Below the pieces are notes generated by a model that was not told the origin of the DNA, searched no databases, and saw nothing but the letters and a program-made list of their open reading frames with translations. Below, piece by piece: positions 35,143 to 45,425 of a stretch of DNA of 64,000 nt (positions within the stretch are counted from its first letter, which is position 1; every line of letters begins with the position of its first letter). Both the position numbers and the translations under genes were made by a program. Origin of the DNA: Typhlomys cinereus (Eukaryota; Chordata; Mammalia; Rodentia; Platacanthomyidae); the NCBI GenBank assembly GCA_023101885.1, contig JALPQD010000138.1:124001-188000 (forward strand). The letters run 5' to 3'.

Positions 35143-35149
35143 ACTCACC
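35143..35149 (-). promoter_or_regulatory. ZBTB16: 5' splice donor of the zinc-finger exon
   Basis: Minus-strand text reads ACCG|GTGAGT, a near-perfect U1 match. The last exonic base is 35149 and the intron begins at 35148. Confidence 0.93.
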
Positions 35150-35235
35150 GGTATGGGTCTGCCTGTGTGTCTCCAGGGCGTCCTCCTTTGAGAACTGTGC
35201 ACCGCACTGATCACAGACGAAGGCTTTGGCACCCG
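35149..35235 (-). CDS. ZBTB16: ZBTB16 (PLZF) internal coding exon, third zinc finger
   Basis: This 87-bp exon encodes 28 whole codons reading GAKAFVCDQCGAQFSKEDAL and continuing ETHRQTHT. It is a complete C2H2 finger (Cys-X2-Cys, Phe, Leu, His-X3-His) and identical to what I know as finger 3 of nine in the transcriptional repressor PLZF, a nuclear BTB/POZ factor that recruits NCoR/SMRT-type corepressors and acts in stem-cell maintenance, limb patterning and innate-like lymphocytes. The first two bases complete a codon from the previous exon and the last G begins the next codon, so the exon is phase-symmetric and can be skipped without frameshift. All zinc ligands are intact. The open reading frame is read on the minus strand. 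Neighbouring coding exons lie outside the window. Confidence 0.95.
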
Positions 35236-35260
35236 CTGAAAGAAAAGAGAGGTGGTTACT
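35236..35260 (-). promoter_or_regulatory. ZBTB16: 3' splice acceptor and polypyrimidine tract
   Basis: On the minus strand the intron ends CCTCTCTTTTCTTTCAG, a strong tract with AG at 35237-35236. 'GTAAC' around 20 bp upstream of the AG is a plausible branch point. Confidence 0.93.
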
Positions 35261-35754
35261 CCCAGAACCACAGCCCCTGTGGGGTGGAAAGGGCATACTA
35301 GGTCCAAACAGTGTACTGGATATTAGGGGAGAGATCTAGACACTTACAAAGATCCTGATTCCCAATAATCCATCTCTCCAAGCAGCCAGCCCAGATCTGC
35401 CTTGGACAGTTGACCACCCAACCAAGTCTTCCAGACCACAGGAAAAATTAAACTGGAAGAATTAAGGGGACCAAAGATGAAGTACAGGTGAGATGCTCCA
35501 CACGGGAGAGTCACCCTCTCACCTCCAGGGTGATAGACAGGAGCAAAGGGTACTAGCAGGGAGGAGAGGCAACCCACAGCTTTGTGGATGTCAGGATGCA
35601 GACTGCTGAAGTGTCTGCCGTCTACGCACACCTCTGATGCAATAGCAAGCAGTATGTAATCACCAATGACTTAGAACCACTACCTACAAACAGCCCCTTC
35701 CAAAGTTTCCCTGGGGTTGGAGTTAAAGCCTTTTCCTTACCCCATTAAAAATGT
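35261..35754. other. Intronic sequence flanking the exon, nothing recognised
   Basis: No repeat or exon was recognised. A 95-residue minus-strand frame (35344-35631) has no domain. Confidence 0.5.
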
Positions 35755-35970
35755 CTGTGAATATGGCACTGGCCCACAATTCCCTCCAGGGAAGGAGGAG
35801 CCTGGGAAACCTCAGAGCAAAGCAATAAAGTAGTAGAGCAATCCAGGGTAATTCCAGGGTTAGCCTTGGGCCTCCACAGACAGATACACTCAAATACTAT
35901 ATTGGACGCATGACCCAAGCACACATGTACATCCAACCACATGCAACACACACACACACACGTACATTAA
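35755..35970 (+). repeat. Older tRNA-SINE copy, 3' part
   Basis: 'ccctccagggaaggaggagc', 'gagcaatccagggtaattcc', 'gccttgggcctccacagac' and a CA-rich tail match the family member at 43.7 kb. Confidence 0.65.
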
Positions 35971-36746
35971 AAACAAAGCTCCCCCGGAGCCTTGAGGACA
36001 GACTCCAGGGGTGTTCCTCTCCTCATCTCTTCAGCTCCATCTCCCCCTCTTCATCCCCGTTTCCCAGCCATAGTAAACACTGCCCATGGCTCTCAGGACA
36101 GGGCCAACTTCCTCCTCATTGCGAGCTCCGTATCTCCTCTGCCTCTGGCCTCGTAGCCCCTGTGAACAGCTGGAGTTACTAATCACCATTGAGACACAGG
36201 TCTCAGTACCTGGACTCTCATGGCTGGGTGAGGCAACTCATCTTCCCACTGCCACGCCATCCTGTGTCTTCCAAAGAGTGGTCATGCTCTATCATAAATA
36301 TGGACCTGACTCTCTGCCACACAGACAGCCCCCAGACCATACAGCATACAGCTGTTGGGGGAACCTAGGACTCTCTACCTCCTTGCAGAATAAACAAAAC
36401 CAATTCAGTGCATCTCGACTGGATAAATATTCCTAGAGACGTTACGTACAAAGCTCAAAGCAACAATATCACCATGTCAAGATGAGACAAAATTTCTCAC
36501 CATTGGCTTGACTGTCATCATTGTCTAAGAGTCTTGGTGCTTCCCTTCAAATGTTTCTGAGCTGGAACTCTCTACTGAGTCTATACATGCCTTCGGCTGT
36601 GTCATGTCTGGAACACGGCAAAGCTCAGGGTGGTTTCTATGATCCTCCCCCAACAGATTCAAGGGCCTTGAAGGTCATGAAACTATATTTATCTACTCAT
36701 GAGCTACAGTGGTTTAAAATTTGTATTGGTTTTTCATTTTTTTTTG
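35971..36746. other. Intronic sequence, nothing recognised
   Basis: Frames of 90-116 residues on the plus strand (35910-36436) partly overlap the SINE tail and lack domains. Confidence 0.5.
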
Positions 36747-37002
36747 TGTGTGTGTGTGTGTATGTGTGTGTTGATAAAACAGCACTTGAGTGTGTGTGCC
36801 TGTAGAGGCCCAGGGCTGACATCAGGAATCATCCTGGATTGCTCCATCTCTTTATTGCTTTGTTCTGGGGTTTCTTCCAGGGCCAGAATTATAGGCCATC
36901 ACCATATCCACCTGGCATTTTTTACATGGAATCTGAGATTCAAACCCAGGCCCTTTTGTTTATGAGGCAAAGGCTTTAACCACAGAGCAACTCCCCGGCC
37001 TT
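36747..37002 (-). repeat. Older tRNA-SINE copy, antisense, with GT tail
   Basis: GT tract (36747-36772), 'ggaatcatcctggattgctc', 'catatccacctggcatttt', 'attcaaacccaggccctttt' and 'caactccccggcc'. Complete antisense copy. Confidence 0.75.
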
Positions 37003-37378
37003 GTGTTGGTTTTCCAGTTCTTCCTCTTGGCCTCCAGGTATTCCATAACCTGACCCAAAGGGCAGCTGGATCTACCTCCCTTGGCAGGTTGTCCTCAGTG
37101 CCCTCTCTGGGCAGCGCTCAGCTTCCCATAAGCCTCTGTGCTTGGATGAGGTCCAGCCCATTCTCCCTGCCATCTATGCCAATGCTAGTCCATGTTCAAG
37201 GCGAAAGTACATGTGTCCAGCTCTATAGCTCTGCCTTTTCCAATCTGCTACTTGGCTTTCTCCTCTCATTGTATCTGGGCGCTACCTCAAATGCACCTGA
37301 GGGGCCTTAGTGACACATGACAATCCACACCAGCAGCCCTTGGAGTTGGCTTTACATCCCTTCAGATTCCTTCTTGTC
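37003..37378. other. Intronic sequence, nothing recognised
   Basis: No gene or repeat recognised. Confidence 0.5.
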
Positions 37379-37394
37379 TGTATTATCAGTTATT
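37379..37394. repeat. SINE target-site duplication, left copy
   Basis: TGTATTATCAGTTATT, exactly repeated at 37651-37666. Confidence 0.93.
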
Positions 37395-37650
37395 TTTTAA
37401 ATTTTTTTTTATTCAATTGTGCGCGTGTATGTGTATATGTGTGTGTAGAACCACAGACGAATTCGGGAACCACCATGGACGGCCTCCTTGTTTACTCTGC
37501 CCCAGGATTTACAGACTCCGCCCTACCAGGACTGGAAACGCAGCCCCCCCCCCGCTTCCACCCGGCGTCTATACGTGGGGTCTAGGATCCGAACTCAGGA
37601 CCTCTGCCTGCAAGGCAGAGGCTTAACCCCTGAGCCACCTCTCCAGCCCC
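37395..37650 (-). mobile_element. Young tRNA-derived SINE (family S), antisense
   Basis: Poly-T start, GT-rich tail, 'gtagaaccacagacgaattc', 'ttgtttactctgccccagg', 'ctaggatccgaactcagg' and 'tgagccacctctccagcccc'. The reverse complement begins GGGGCTGGAGAGGTGGCTCA, an A-box-bearing Pol III promoter, and carries a GTTCGGATCC B-box. Exact 16-bp duplications flank it. Nearly identical copies lie at 43225, 45426 and 48517. Confidence 0.9.
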
Positions 37651-37666
37651 TGTATTATCAGTTATT
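37651..37666. repeat. SINE target-site duplication, right copy
   Basis: Second exact copy of TGTATTATCAGTTATT. Confidence 0.93.
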
Positions 37667-37719
37667 ACACAAAGGGTTATATATGCATTATTATTTCATT
37701 CAATTGCTCATCATTTGTA

Positions 37720-37862
37720 GTAGACACTGCCACCACTACTGCTACCACCCATTAGCTGAGTAAACCCAGATCAGAGAAGTTAAGCACTCTGCCCACTGCC
37801 TCACAGGGTAGAGGACAAAGACAGCCATGGATTCAACTCTGGCAGCTTAACTTCGAACCTTC
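37720..37862 (-). repeat. MIR SINE, antisense
   Basis: 'atcagagaagttaagcactc', 'tgcctcacagggtagaggac' and 'ccatggattcaactctggc' follow antisense MIR. Confidence 0.55.
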
Positions 37863-38009
37863 ACTATTCATCTTTGTTATCTCCAGCCTTCAATCCTGAG
37901 CTCTTTGCTCTTCCTTCATCTCAAAATTGTAAAGATTCAGCGACCCATTTTATACGTCAAGGCTCCATGTGAAACTACATTCAGAAAAATAAAACTGGTT
38001 CTGCTGTAT

Positions 38010-38140
38010 TTTAAAGTTTTTTGAGGCAGAGTTGTGGTGATATATATTTAATCCCAGCACTAAGGTTACTGAAGCAGGAAGCATGTGTAATTTAAAGGTT
38101 TGCCAGGGGTACACAGGAAGACCCCATAACAACAACGACA
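38010..38140 (+). repeat. B1-like SINE
   Basis: 'tttaatcccagcactaagg', 'ctgaagcaggaagcatg', 'ttgccaggggtacacagg' and an AACAACAACG tail. Confidence 0.7.
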
Positions 38141-38954
38141 ACAAAAGTTTGAGAAAAATCTATGCCTTAGAATATTAGTACATATGTAAGGATTAGAACT
38201 CAAAATACAGAGGAACAGTTCTTGCCTGTGAAGAATAAGGACCCTAGAGCATGAAGACCCCATCTCTCTGATACTTAATCCCAGTGACGAGCAGGCACTC
38301 CTGTACTACATGCTCAATAAACAGGAGCTGACAGAGCACATGGATGATAAAGCACTCTGGGGGAGATTGCAAATGGCTCTTCCAGAAGAGAGCTAAAAAT
38401 ACCTGTCACTATTCACCTCAGGTGACAGTGGTTGAGTTTCACCTGGAGGCAGGGGAATGCCTATGACGTCCTTGTTTATGCCTGCAAAGCACAAGATATC
38501 CTCAGGCCAAGCAGCTGGTCCGGGACTCAAAGAGCTTTGCAAACAGACACAAGGAATTTTCTATCCAGAACAATGGCAAAGCGGTGTTTGTGTGTTCGCA
38601 GGGGAGGCAGCTCAGTTGCTTTCATCCACTGGGCACCAGGGGTAGCGGCTGCAAGGGCAGAGTGGGCCAGGATGGAGATGCAGCCTCCCCAGCGGTCCCC
38701 TGATCCTCAGTCATTAGCTACTCGGAGCTGCTACCAGGGATCTGATTTGCATTACATTTCTTTTCTTCGGTTCTCACAGCTCCCTCCAGAAGATGGGGAG
38801 GGGTGGGCCCCTCATGGGCTTGGCCATCGCTGGATCAAGTGAGGAGACCGATAGTGCAATGGGCTTCAAAGGGATGTGGCGTGGAAGGGTTCTTAGTAAC
38901 AGCCATCGATGCGGTGGAGACTCCCCTTGCTCTCACGACAGTCAGGCAGAGAAA
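38141..38954. other. Intronic sequence, nothing recognised
   Basis: A 136-residue plus-strand frame (38432-38842) has no domain or splice support. Confidence 0.5.
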
Positions 38955-39012
38955 GGAAGGGGGAGGGGAGAGAGGGAGAGAGGGAGGAAGGGAGGGAGGG
39001 AGGGAAGGAAGA
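38955..39012. repeat. GGGA/GGAA purine microsatellite
   Basis: Irregular GAGG, GGGA and GGAA units, purine-only on the plus strand. Confidence 0.9.
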
Positions 39013-39339
39013 GTAGAAGCTACATCATCAGATGAAGATAAAACACAAGGGTTTTGCTGGGTCCAATTCTGACCACATCTGCTTGTCTCAATGTTACCCC
39101 TTGCTCCATGCCACATGCTGAAGTCACGATACTGAGCTCTGGGGTTAGACTTCCCACTGCATGGGGACACCACGGGTGGTAGCTTCCACTGCCCGCCTAT
39201 GTTTAGGAAGCACTGATTGTGCCTTCTACCGGTGCCCCGAGAGTCAAACGGAGTATACCAGGAGAAACTCACCTCCCAGGGAAGCTGCACCTTTATATTG
39301 TCTCTGTAATGGCTGGCTCAGAGGCAGAAGTATTTGGCA

Positions 39340-39560
39340 TCTCTGAAATTAAAAGTGATAAATTTCCTCGCCAAGCTTTGATCGATAATAGAGACCTCAT
39401 CTGTTAATCAATGAGACAGTCTCCGCCTGTTTACTGTGCATATGCTGTTGACTGCCGCTTTCCGTGTGACGTCAGGTACACATTCAAAGCAACTCGAGTG
39501 TGCATAAACCACAGGGTCAGTCCCGAAATGTATTATGGTGACATCATTCAGCCTCAGATA
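39340..39560. promoter_or_regulatory. Candidate conserved non-coding element with a CRE
   Basis: Repeat-free block with 'gatcgataatagagacctc', 'ttaatcaatgagacag', a perfect CRE, 'gtgcataaaccacagggtc' and 'tcagatatttataaagc'. A 'AACCACA' word fits RUNX. Conservation is inferred from composition only. Confidence 0.4.
39467..39474. promoter_or_regulatory. Perfect cAMP response element
   Basis: TGACGTCA, the full palindromic CREB/ATF site containing an otherwise rare intronic CpG. Confidence 0.6.
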
Positions 39561-40179
39561 TTTATAAAGCATCCACAAAGGGACTAGGGGTATGTGGGGG
39601 GAGTGAAGGTGGCTGTGCCAGCTGAATGGGATGGGAGAATATGGGATGCGCCCAAAAGTCCCTGGGGATCAGCCTGGAAGCAGGGAAGAACCCCAAGATC
39701 TCCGCACCTTTCCCACGTGCAGGGACTGCTTGATAGGTACCCAGCAACTACGCCAGGAAGGGGACGGTGGAAAGTGAACACCAGACGAGATCTCTGTTCT
39801 CCTGGATCCTGCGTTCGAGATGGCAAGGCAGGTTTTAGAAAGCAGGGTAATATAAAACAGGCCAGTGGTGCTGTGGAAGGCACTGGTTGGGTAAGAAGAC
39901 AGAGGACAGAATGGGAGGAGGGGGAGGAAGGTCAGAGAGCTGCCTTGCATGAGCTCTGTAGGGAGAAGGCCAGAAACAAGGTTGCCACCAAGGGGTATCC
40001 ACTCGAAGCAAAGCAAGGAGCCAGCTGGACAGAACAGGGTCAGTGACATGAGTGTTGGAGATGGTGTTGAGAAAGGGACGGATCTTAGGAGGGGGCATTA
40101 GATGGGGAAGACAGCAGAAGATGAGTTAGCCTCACTCTGTCCACGGAACAGAACCCAGGATGCAGAGCCAAGGGAGCCA
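39561..40179. other. Intronic sequence, nothing recognised
   Basis: Frames of 99-150 residues on both strands overlap each other here (39584-40098), which is a composition effect; none has a domain. Confidence 0.5.
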
Positions 40180-40350
40180 TTCATGGAGGGCCGTGGACCT
40201 CACACAAACCATTGTGCCTCAATGATCCTGCTGCCCTGTCTGTAAAATGGGGATGATGAGTGATCTATCTTCCTCTATGAGGCCACAGAACGGCTGGTGG
40301 GACCACACGGGACATTAACGAATGTGACACTCCCACAGAGCACTCTGTAG
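40180..40350 (+). repeat. MIR SINE
   Basis: 'ttgtgcctcaatgatcctgc', 'ctgtctgtaaaatggggatg', 'tctatgaggccacagaac' are sense MIR blocks. Confidence 0.65.
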
Positions 40351-40389
40351 ATAGAAAGGGTCATCAGTGCAATTCATACTTCCAGTGGA

Positions 40390-40530
40390 GTGGCTGAGAG
40401 TTTAGGATTCGGGTCACACGGGGCAGTCCCAATCTCAGCGAACATGCCATCTCAGCTGTAAAACGGAGATGGTGCCGGCAGGTCCTGCAGAGAGCTGTGA
40501 CTAGTCAAGTGAGGGGAGGGCTCAGCTCCC
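40390..40530 (+). repeat. MIR SINE
   Basis: 'gctgagagtttaggattcgg', 'atctcagctgtaaaacggag' and 'gcagagagctgtgactagtc' match sense MIR; second copy 40 bp after the first. Confidence 0.55.
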
Positions 40531-43024
40531 CCACCACGGCAGCCATCACCCCTGACACTCAGCACTCCTTGAAGGAGCTCCCTGTGTGCAACTAAAGCAC
40601 GACTGGTTCTCCTGAGATTCGATGCATAGTTATTTGAGGGTCATACATCTTGTACAAAGCAAGGCATACATCTGTAAGAACATATTTCACCATGAAAACA
40701 CATACACACACCTCCCTTGTCCTGGTGATTTGAAAGTGACTGATTGCTTTGTTGAGAGGAGAAAAAAAAAATCTGTCATAGGACCAGTGTGTTAGCTCTT
40801 AAATCTTATACGGGTTGGCTTCAGGGACCTCTTTCAACAGACCCAGGAGACCTTCGGCAGGCCTGAGCTGCCTCAATGGGCTGGGGCTTCTTGCAATGTA
40901 CGCGGGCTTCCAGACTCTATTGTCTTCCCCAGCAGACCAGACGTTTCTGTGAGATCATGCCCACAGCTATCTGGGACTGCACTAGAACCCAGGTGCCCTG
41001 CACCCTAGCTGGCACGCAGCTTGTATGCATGCAGGGCTTATTCAAGAATACCACAGGCAGGTTCCTGGGCGTGAAACTGGCTAGGGGAGAGTGGCCCTTC
41101 AGGCCACTGCCAGGCTGTCCTCTAGAGGGGGAGAGGGTCCCTAACACTGCCCTCTGGGTTCTCTGTGGCCCCTCGACATGGTCTATGGCTGTAACAAGAA
41201 GCTCAAGAGAGAAGAAAAAGCGAAAAGGTGGGACTGTCCATGTCTGGGTCCAGCAGCAACCCCTTCCTCTATTTCACTTTAAACCTCTGTCTCCAGGCAG
41301 GCCACCCCCAGGGAAGCAAGGTGGACCCTCCATACTGCCTAGCAGTGATCTGCTGGGGGGGGGGGCAATGCCTTACCCCCACCCATCCTAAATTCATATG
41401 GTGGGTTATGGTGCTAGGAATCAATGAACTCAATTATTAAGAGACAGAAACATCATCTACCCTGCATATGCCCAGGGGCTTTGTGGAAAGTGCCCAAAGG
41501 TACAGTACTCATTACTGCACCAGGGACACTGGGGAATGGGGAGCTGTGTGACCCTCAGACACATTCTGCTCCCATTTTGCCAGGAATTCCCAGGTTAGAC
41601 TGAGGCTACAGGATAAAGGTGAGCACACAGCAGGAAAATATTCGGTGAGAAGAAAAGAGGAAGACCAGACAGACTGGAGGGCCAAGGACCACACCTGCTC
41701 ACAGGAATCAAAGCGAGGCCTGCCAGGAAGGCATTTGCAAAAACGTCCATCTGTATCCAAATGCCAGGGTTCCAAGGACAACAGAGCTGAAGTCCAGCAG
41801 CAGCCTACCACAAGTTCCCTACAGTGGCCTTCCCCCTCTGGCCACTCCCTCTTGAGCAAGGGTAGAGCCTCCTCTTTCCTTGCCTTCCCAATCAGAGATG
41901 AGGTGGGGGCGGGGGGGGGGGTCAGAAGATGCTGAATACACTCGGATACAGAAGGAAGCAAGGCAGGAGCCAATGAGAGGAGAAAAAATAAAATCAGAAG
42001 TCCCTCCCTCTCTAACCCGCTCCCATCCCCCAGGCTAATAATACTAATTTTTGAAAGAGGAACCGCTGGGGGAGGGGGGAAAAAAACCACCTAGTGCCTG
42101 CCAGCATCTAACATTGAGTGGTGTGTCCTTTTCTTTTTTTTTTTAATTCCTCACGATTTTAAAATAAACATCTTGAACGTTCTGATGAGATACGCATGCC
42201 TGCTTACATAAGGAAGTACAGAGTGTACCAAAACAGCCGACCCAAAAAAAGCATAAGCTGTCAGAACAATGAGTACAGACACGGGCATTTTACAACGGGC
42301 CATGGTGTACAGTTTTATTTACAGTACCTCTTATCAGACGGAGAACAGCACGCTGGCTGCCAGTTCCAAAGGCCGGCACTGCCTGTTCCCTCTCTCAAGG
42401 AGCTGTGTACCCACAGAGCGAGCCACCAGCTTCGCGTCCCAGCTCACCCTCTCCCTTATCAACAGACCGGAAAGCTGGGGCAGGACGGAGTTTCTGATAG
42501 GGACACAGACATAGGAGAGAGGAAGAGGGAGGGGCAGGTGGGTTGATGCTACTAAATGAAAACCCACCAATCCCGGGAGTGGCTCAGGATGTGGGTCTAG
42601 GGTGCTAGAACTGACTTTGCAATGGGGACTGCTGGCCTCCCTCGATGGAGAATAGGGGGAGGGCGGCAGGAAGCCAGGGTGCAGGATCCTAAATCAAAGG
42701 GGTGGCCTTTAGCAGATCCCTAGAAGTCAGTTTCCCATTGCTGACCTGAGAAAGGCCCGATACCTTGTACACACCTCAGTGTCCATCTGTAGAAGGAAAC
42801 ACCCTGAGATGAATCAACAGCCAATGTCCAGGCAGCGCTAGCTCTGTTGGGACATCACCAATTAGTGTCCCACTACTACAGTCGTGGGAACAGCAAGGCG
42901 TCCACAGCAATCAGATTTCAAGGAAATCCTGGAGTTCCCTCTCTCAGGTCCTTTGGGGAGAATACAGGTCCCCCCTTTATCCCTCCAACTCCATTCTCCG
43001 CTAAGAGGCTTCTTGGGAGGAGCC
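40531..43024. other. Intronic sequence, nothing recognised
   Basis: About 2.5 kb with overlapping frames of 116-192 residues on both strands (for example 41512-42090 minus and 40876-41391 plus), all of mixed low-complexity composition, none with a domain. Contains a G-run near 41356-41366 and 41907-41920. Confidence 0.5.
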
Positions 43025-43140
43025 TTTATTATAGCTCTTAGCAAGTGCATGCCAAAGGCACTCAGGAGGTAGAAGCAGGAGGATCAGAGTTCAAGGTCAT
43101 CCTCGGCTACATGAAACCATCTTTCAAACTATAAACCCAG
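43025..43140 (+). repeat. B1-like SINE fragment
   Basis: 'ggcactcaggaggtagaagc', 'ggatcagagttcaaggtcat' and 'ctcggctacatgaaacc' are the middle part of a B1-type monomer. Confidence 0.65.
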
Positions 43141-43224
43141 CTCTGAGCACCAGCAGGTATGAGGGGTTAGAAAATACAGCCCATGGACTAGGGAGATGGT
43201 TCAGCACAAGCAGAAAAGACTGGA

Positions 43225-43539
43225 GGGGCTGGAGAGGTGGCTCAGGGGTTAAGCCTCTGCCTTGCAGATGGAAGGTCCTGAGTTCGGATCCTAGACCCCA
43301 CGTATAGACGCCAGGCAGAAGCAGTGGCGACCTGCGCTTCTGGTCCTGGTAGGGCGGAGCCTGTGAATCCTGGGGCAGAGTAAACAAGGAGGAGGTGGAG
43401 GTGGTCCATGATGGTTCCTGAATTTGTCTGTGGTTCTACACACACACACACACACATACATACACACATGTGCACACATGATACACGCAAAATTGAATAA
43501 ATAATAAAAAATTGTTAAAAAAAATAAAATGTTTAAAAA
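43225..43539 (+). mobile_element. Young tRNA-derived SINE (family S)
   Basis: Starts GGGGCTGGAGAGGTGGCTCA, B-box GTTCGGATCC, body 'ggtagggcggagcctgtgaa', then (CA)n and an A-rich tail. Near-exact duplications AGAAAAGA(C/T)TGGAG flank it at about 43212 and 43540. Confidence 0.9.
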
Positions 43540-43732
43540 GAAAAGATTGGAGTTCAGAGACCCACATCCCACATGAACTGTTGGGTGGGTATCACTATCT
43601 GCCTGTAATTCCAGCCTCAAAATGAAGAGACTGGAAATCCCCACAGCAAGACGGCTGCCCAGACAAGCATTTCAGGTAAGTTCTAGCTGTGATTAAGAGA
43701 CACTGTAGAATAGGCGCTGGCTAGAATAGGGG

Positions 43733-43966
43733 CTGGAGAGATGGCTCAGGGGTTAAAACTCTGCCTCGAAAGCAGAAGGACCTAAGTTCGAATTTGGGAT
43801 TCCAGGTAAAAACACCAGGTAGAAATGGAGATGGCCTGCCACTTCTGGCTCTGGAAAGCAGAGCCTGGGGAAATTCTAAAGTGAAGCAAAAAGGAGGTAG
43901 AAACAATCCAGGATGATCCTGAAGTCCCTCTAGGGCCTCCGCAGGCAGGACACATGATGAGATCTA

Positions 43967-44003
<37 letters not shown>

Positions 44004-44010
44004 CAGAGTA
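43733..44010 (+). mobile_element. Older tRNA-derived SINE, related to family S
   Basis: Head GGGGCTGGAGAGATGGCTCA, B-box GTTCGAATTT, body 'caatccaggatgatcctgaa', 'ctctagggcctccgcagg', and a CATA/CA tail (43966-44006). It differs from family S in the body and represents the subfamily of the copies near 6.4, 25.8, 35.8, 36.8 and 44.8 kb. Confidence 0.85.
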
Positions 44011-44189
44011 AAATTTAAAAAGAATAAGATAGAAGAATCCTCAAGGATGATTCTCAATATCAGTATTAAGTCTTCACAAACTTGTTCACACATGGACGTG
44101 CACACGTGCGCGCACACACAATACTAAAACACTGAATAGTGATACTGTTAAGAACATTTCTTAGGTAAAACTATGCCTAGCTTCCACAC

Positions 44190-44365
44190 TGAACAAGTGA
44201 ATTCTTTCCTGGACTTGTTTCCTCATCTGTAAATTTGGACTCAAGAGTTTCTGCATCATGGGGTTGGTTAAGTGATGACTCATTTAAATAATACACATAA
44301 ATTCTTCTACCCAGTGTGTGTACATGGTAATTGCTCAATAAATGTTACTCATCATTAACATCAAT
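44190..44365 (+). repeat. MIR SINE
   Basis: 'cttgtttcctcatctgtaaa', 'ggttggttaagtgatgactc' and 'tggtaattgctcaataaatg' are strong sense MIR blocks. Confidence 0.75.
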
Positions 44366-44792
44366 ATCACTGTTATTATTTCATTCCCCAAAGTCAATGT
44401 GTGAGACACAGAAGTCAAGTGCATGCAAGAGGCATATCCTAACAGGGCGGATGCATTTTCAATCCCCAAAAGAGCACGGAAATAAAAAAGCGAGGCGTGC
44501 TCCACTCTGGCAAGTTTTCACCCAGCAAAAGTTAGGAAAGGCAGATTCTACTAGGCCATGTGTGTCCCAGGGAGCCCCCATGCAGACCACCAGTGACAAG
44601 GAGATGGGGACAATTCCCCCTGCCCCGGGAGGAAGGACAAAACGCCTCTCCAGTCCATTCATCACCCATGGGCATTTTTTAACAGATCATTACCCTCTGC
44701 TGGCCACCTGGAAAGTGACTCAGGAGTACAAATCCACTGACGCTGCCACGTTTTCATGCAAATATAAGTCGGATGGTAAATTAATTGCAGCT

Positions 44793-44793
44793 G

Positions 44794-44834
<41 letters not shown>

Positions 44835-45085
44835 AAAGGGCTCTTCTTCAGTGTGTATGCCTATGGAGGCTCAACAGTGACGATGAAAATCATTCTAGAA
44901 TGCTCTACCTCCTTATTGCTTCCTCTGGTGTTTCCTAGGCTTCTTTGCGCAGGGCCAGAATTGCAGGCCATTACCATACATATCTACCTGGCAATCGGAC
45001 ATAGGATGGGGGATCCAAACTCAGGTCCTATTGCCTGTGAGGCAAAGGCTTTATTTAACTCCTGAGCCATATTACCAGCCCTGTA
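44793..45085 (-). repeat. Older tRNA-SINE copy, antisense
   Basis: A CA run (44796-44831) instead of the usual GT tail precedes 'aatcattctagaatgctct', 'cctccttattgcttcctctg', 'atccaaactcaggtcctatt' and 'ctgagccatattaccagcc'. The long plus-strand frame 44331-45065 simply runs through this and the MIR. Confidence 0.75.
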
Positions 45086-45410
45086 AAGTTTTGAACTGGG
45101 ACACAGTGGAGAGAGGAACAAAAGGGAACTGGGCAGGTATGGGAAGAAGTACTGGAAGCTCGTGGCTGAGAAAGCCCGTTCCTTACGCCTGTGAAAGATA
45201 GTGTTCACAGCCCTGGAGATGGGAAGGTTCTGGCTGCATCCAACTGAGGCTAGATACCTCAGTTCAGCCAGAAGATCACTTTTGAGGGGATACTTAGCTC
45301 TGCACAGTGCAATCATTAACCACAGGACGAGGTTGTGCCAATAAGATGGAGCCCTGAGTCCCAGAATACCTGACTTACAGGTGTTCAGAGTTGTTTTGTT
45401 TAGAGGGAGA

Positions 45411-45425
45411 CTACGGCATTACAAT
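45411..45425. repeat. SINE target-site duplication, left copy
   Basis: CTACGGCATTACAAT, exactly repeated at 45676-45690. Confidence 0.93.

Larger units (their letters stand above)
1..35148 (-). other. ZBTB16: ZBTB16 intron downstream of the zinc-finger-3 exon (5' part)
   Basis: This is inferred intron because the minus-strand donor GT lies at 35148-35147 and no further exon was found below it. I looked for the next PLZF exon (fingers 4 and 5, about 170 bp) by its expected reverse-complement codons and did not see it, so the intron continues past position 1. The content is ancient and rodent repeats separated by single-copy blocks, with one perfect steroid-receptor palindrome. Breaks in the introns flanking this exon are known from PLZF-RARA leukaemia fusions in humans, which keep two or three zinc fingers. 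Confidence 0.85.

Noticed and set aside
35098..35307. 69-residue minus-strand frame overlapping the zinc-finger exon
   Set aside because: It is a shadow in another frame; the true reading frame is the one giving the C2H2 finger between splice sites.
41512..42090. 192-residue minus-strand frame
   Set aside because: Same strand as ZBTB16 but no recognisable domain, Leu/Ser/Pro-biased, and overlapped by equally long plus-strand frames; a composition effect.
44331..45065. Longest plus-strand open frame, 244 residues
   Set aside because: It runs through a MIR, a CA microsatellite (poly Thr/His) and an antisense tRNA SINE; no domain or splice support.
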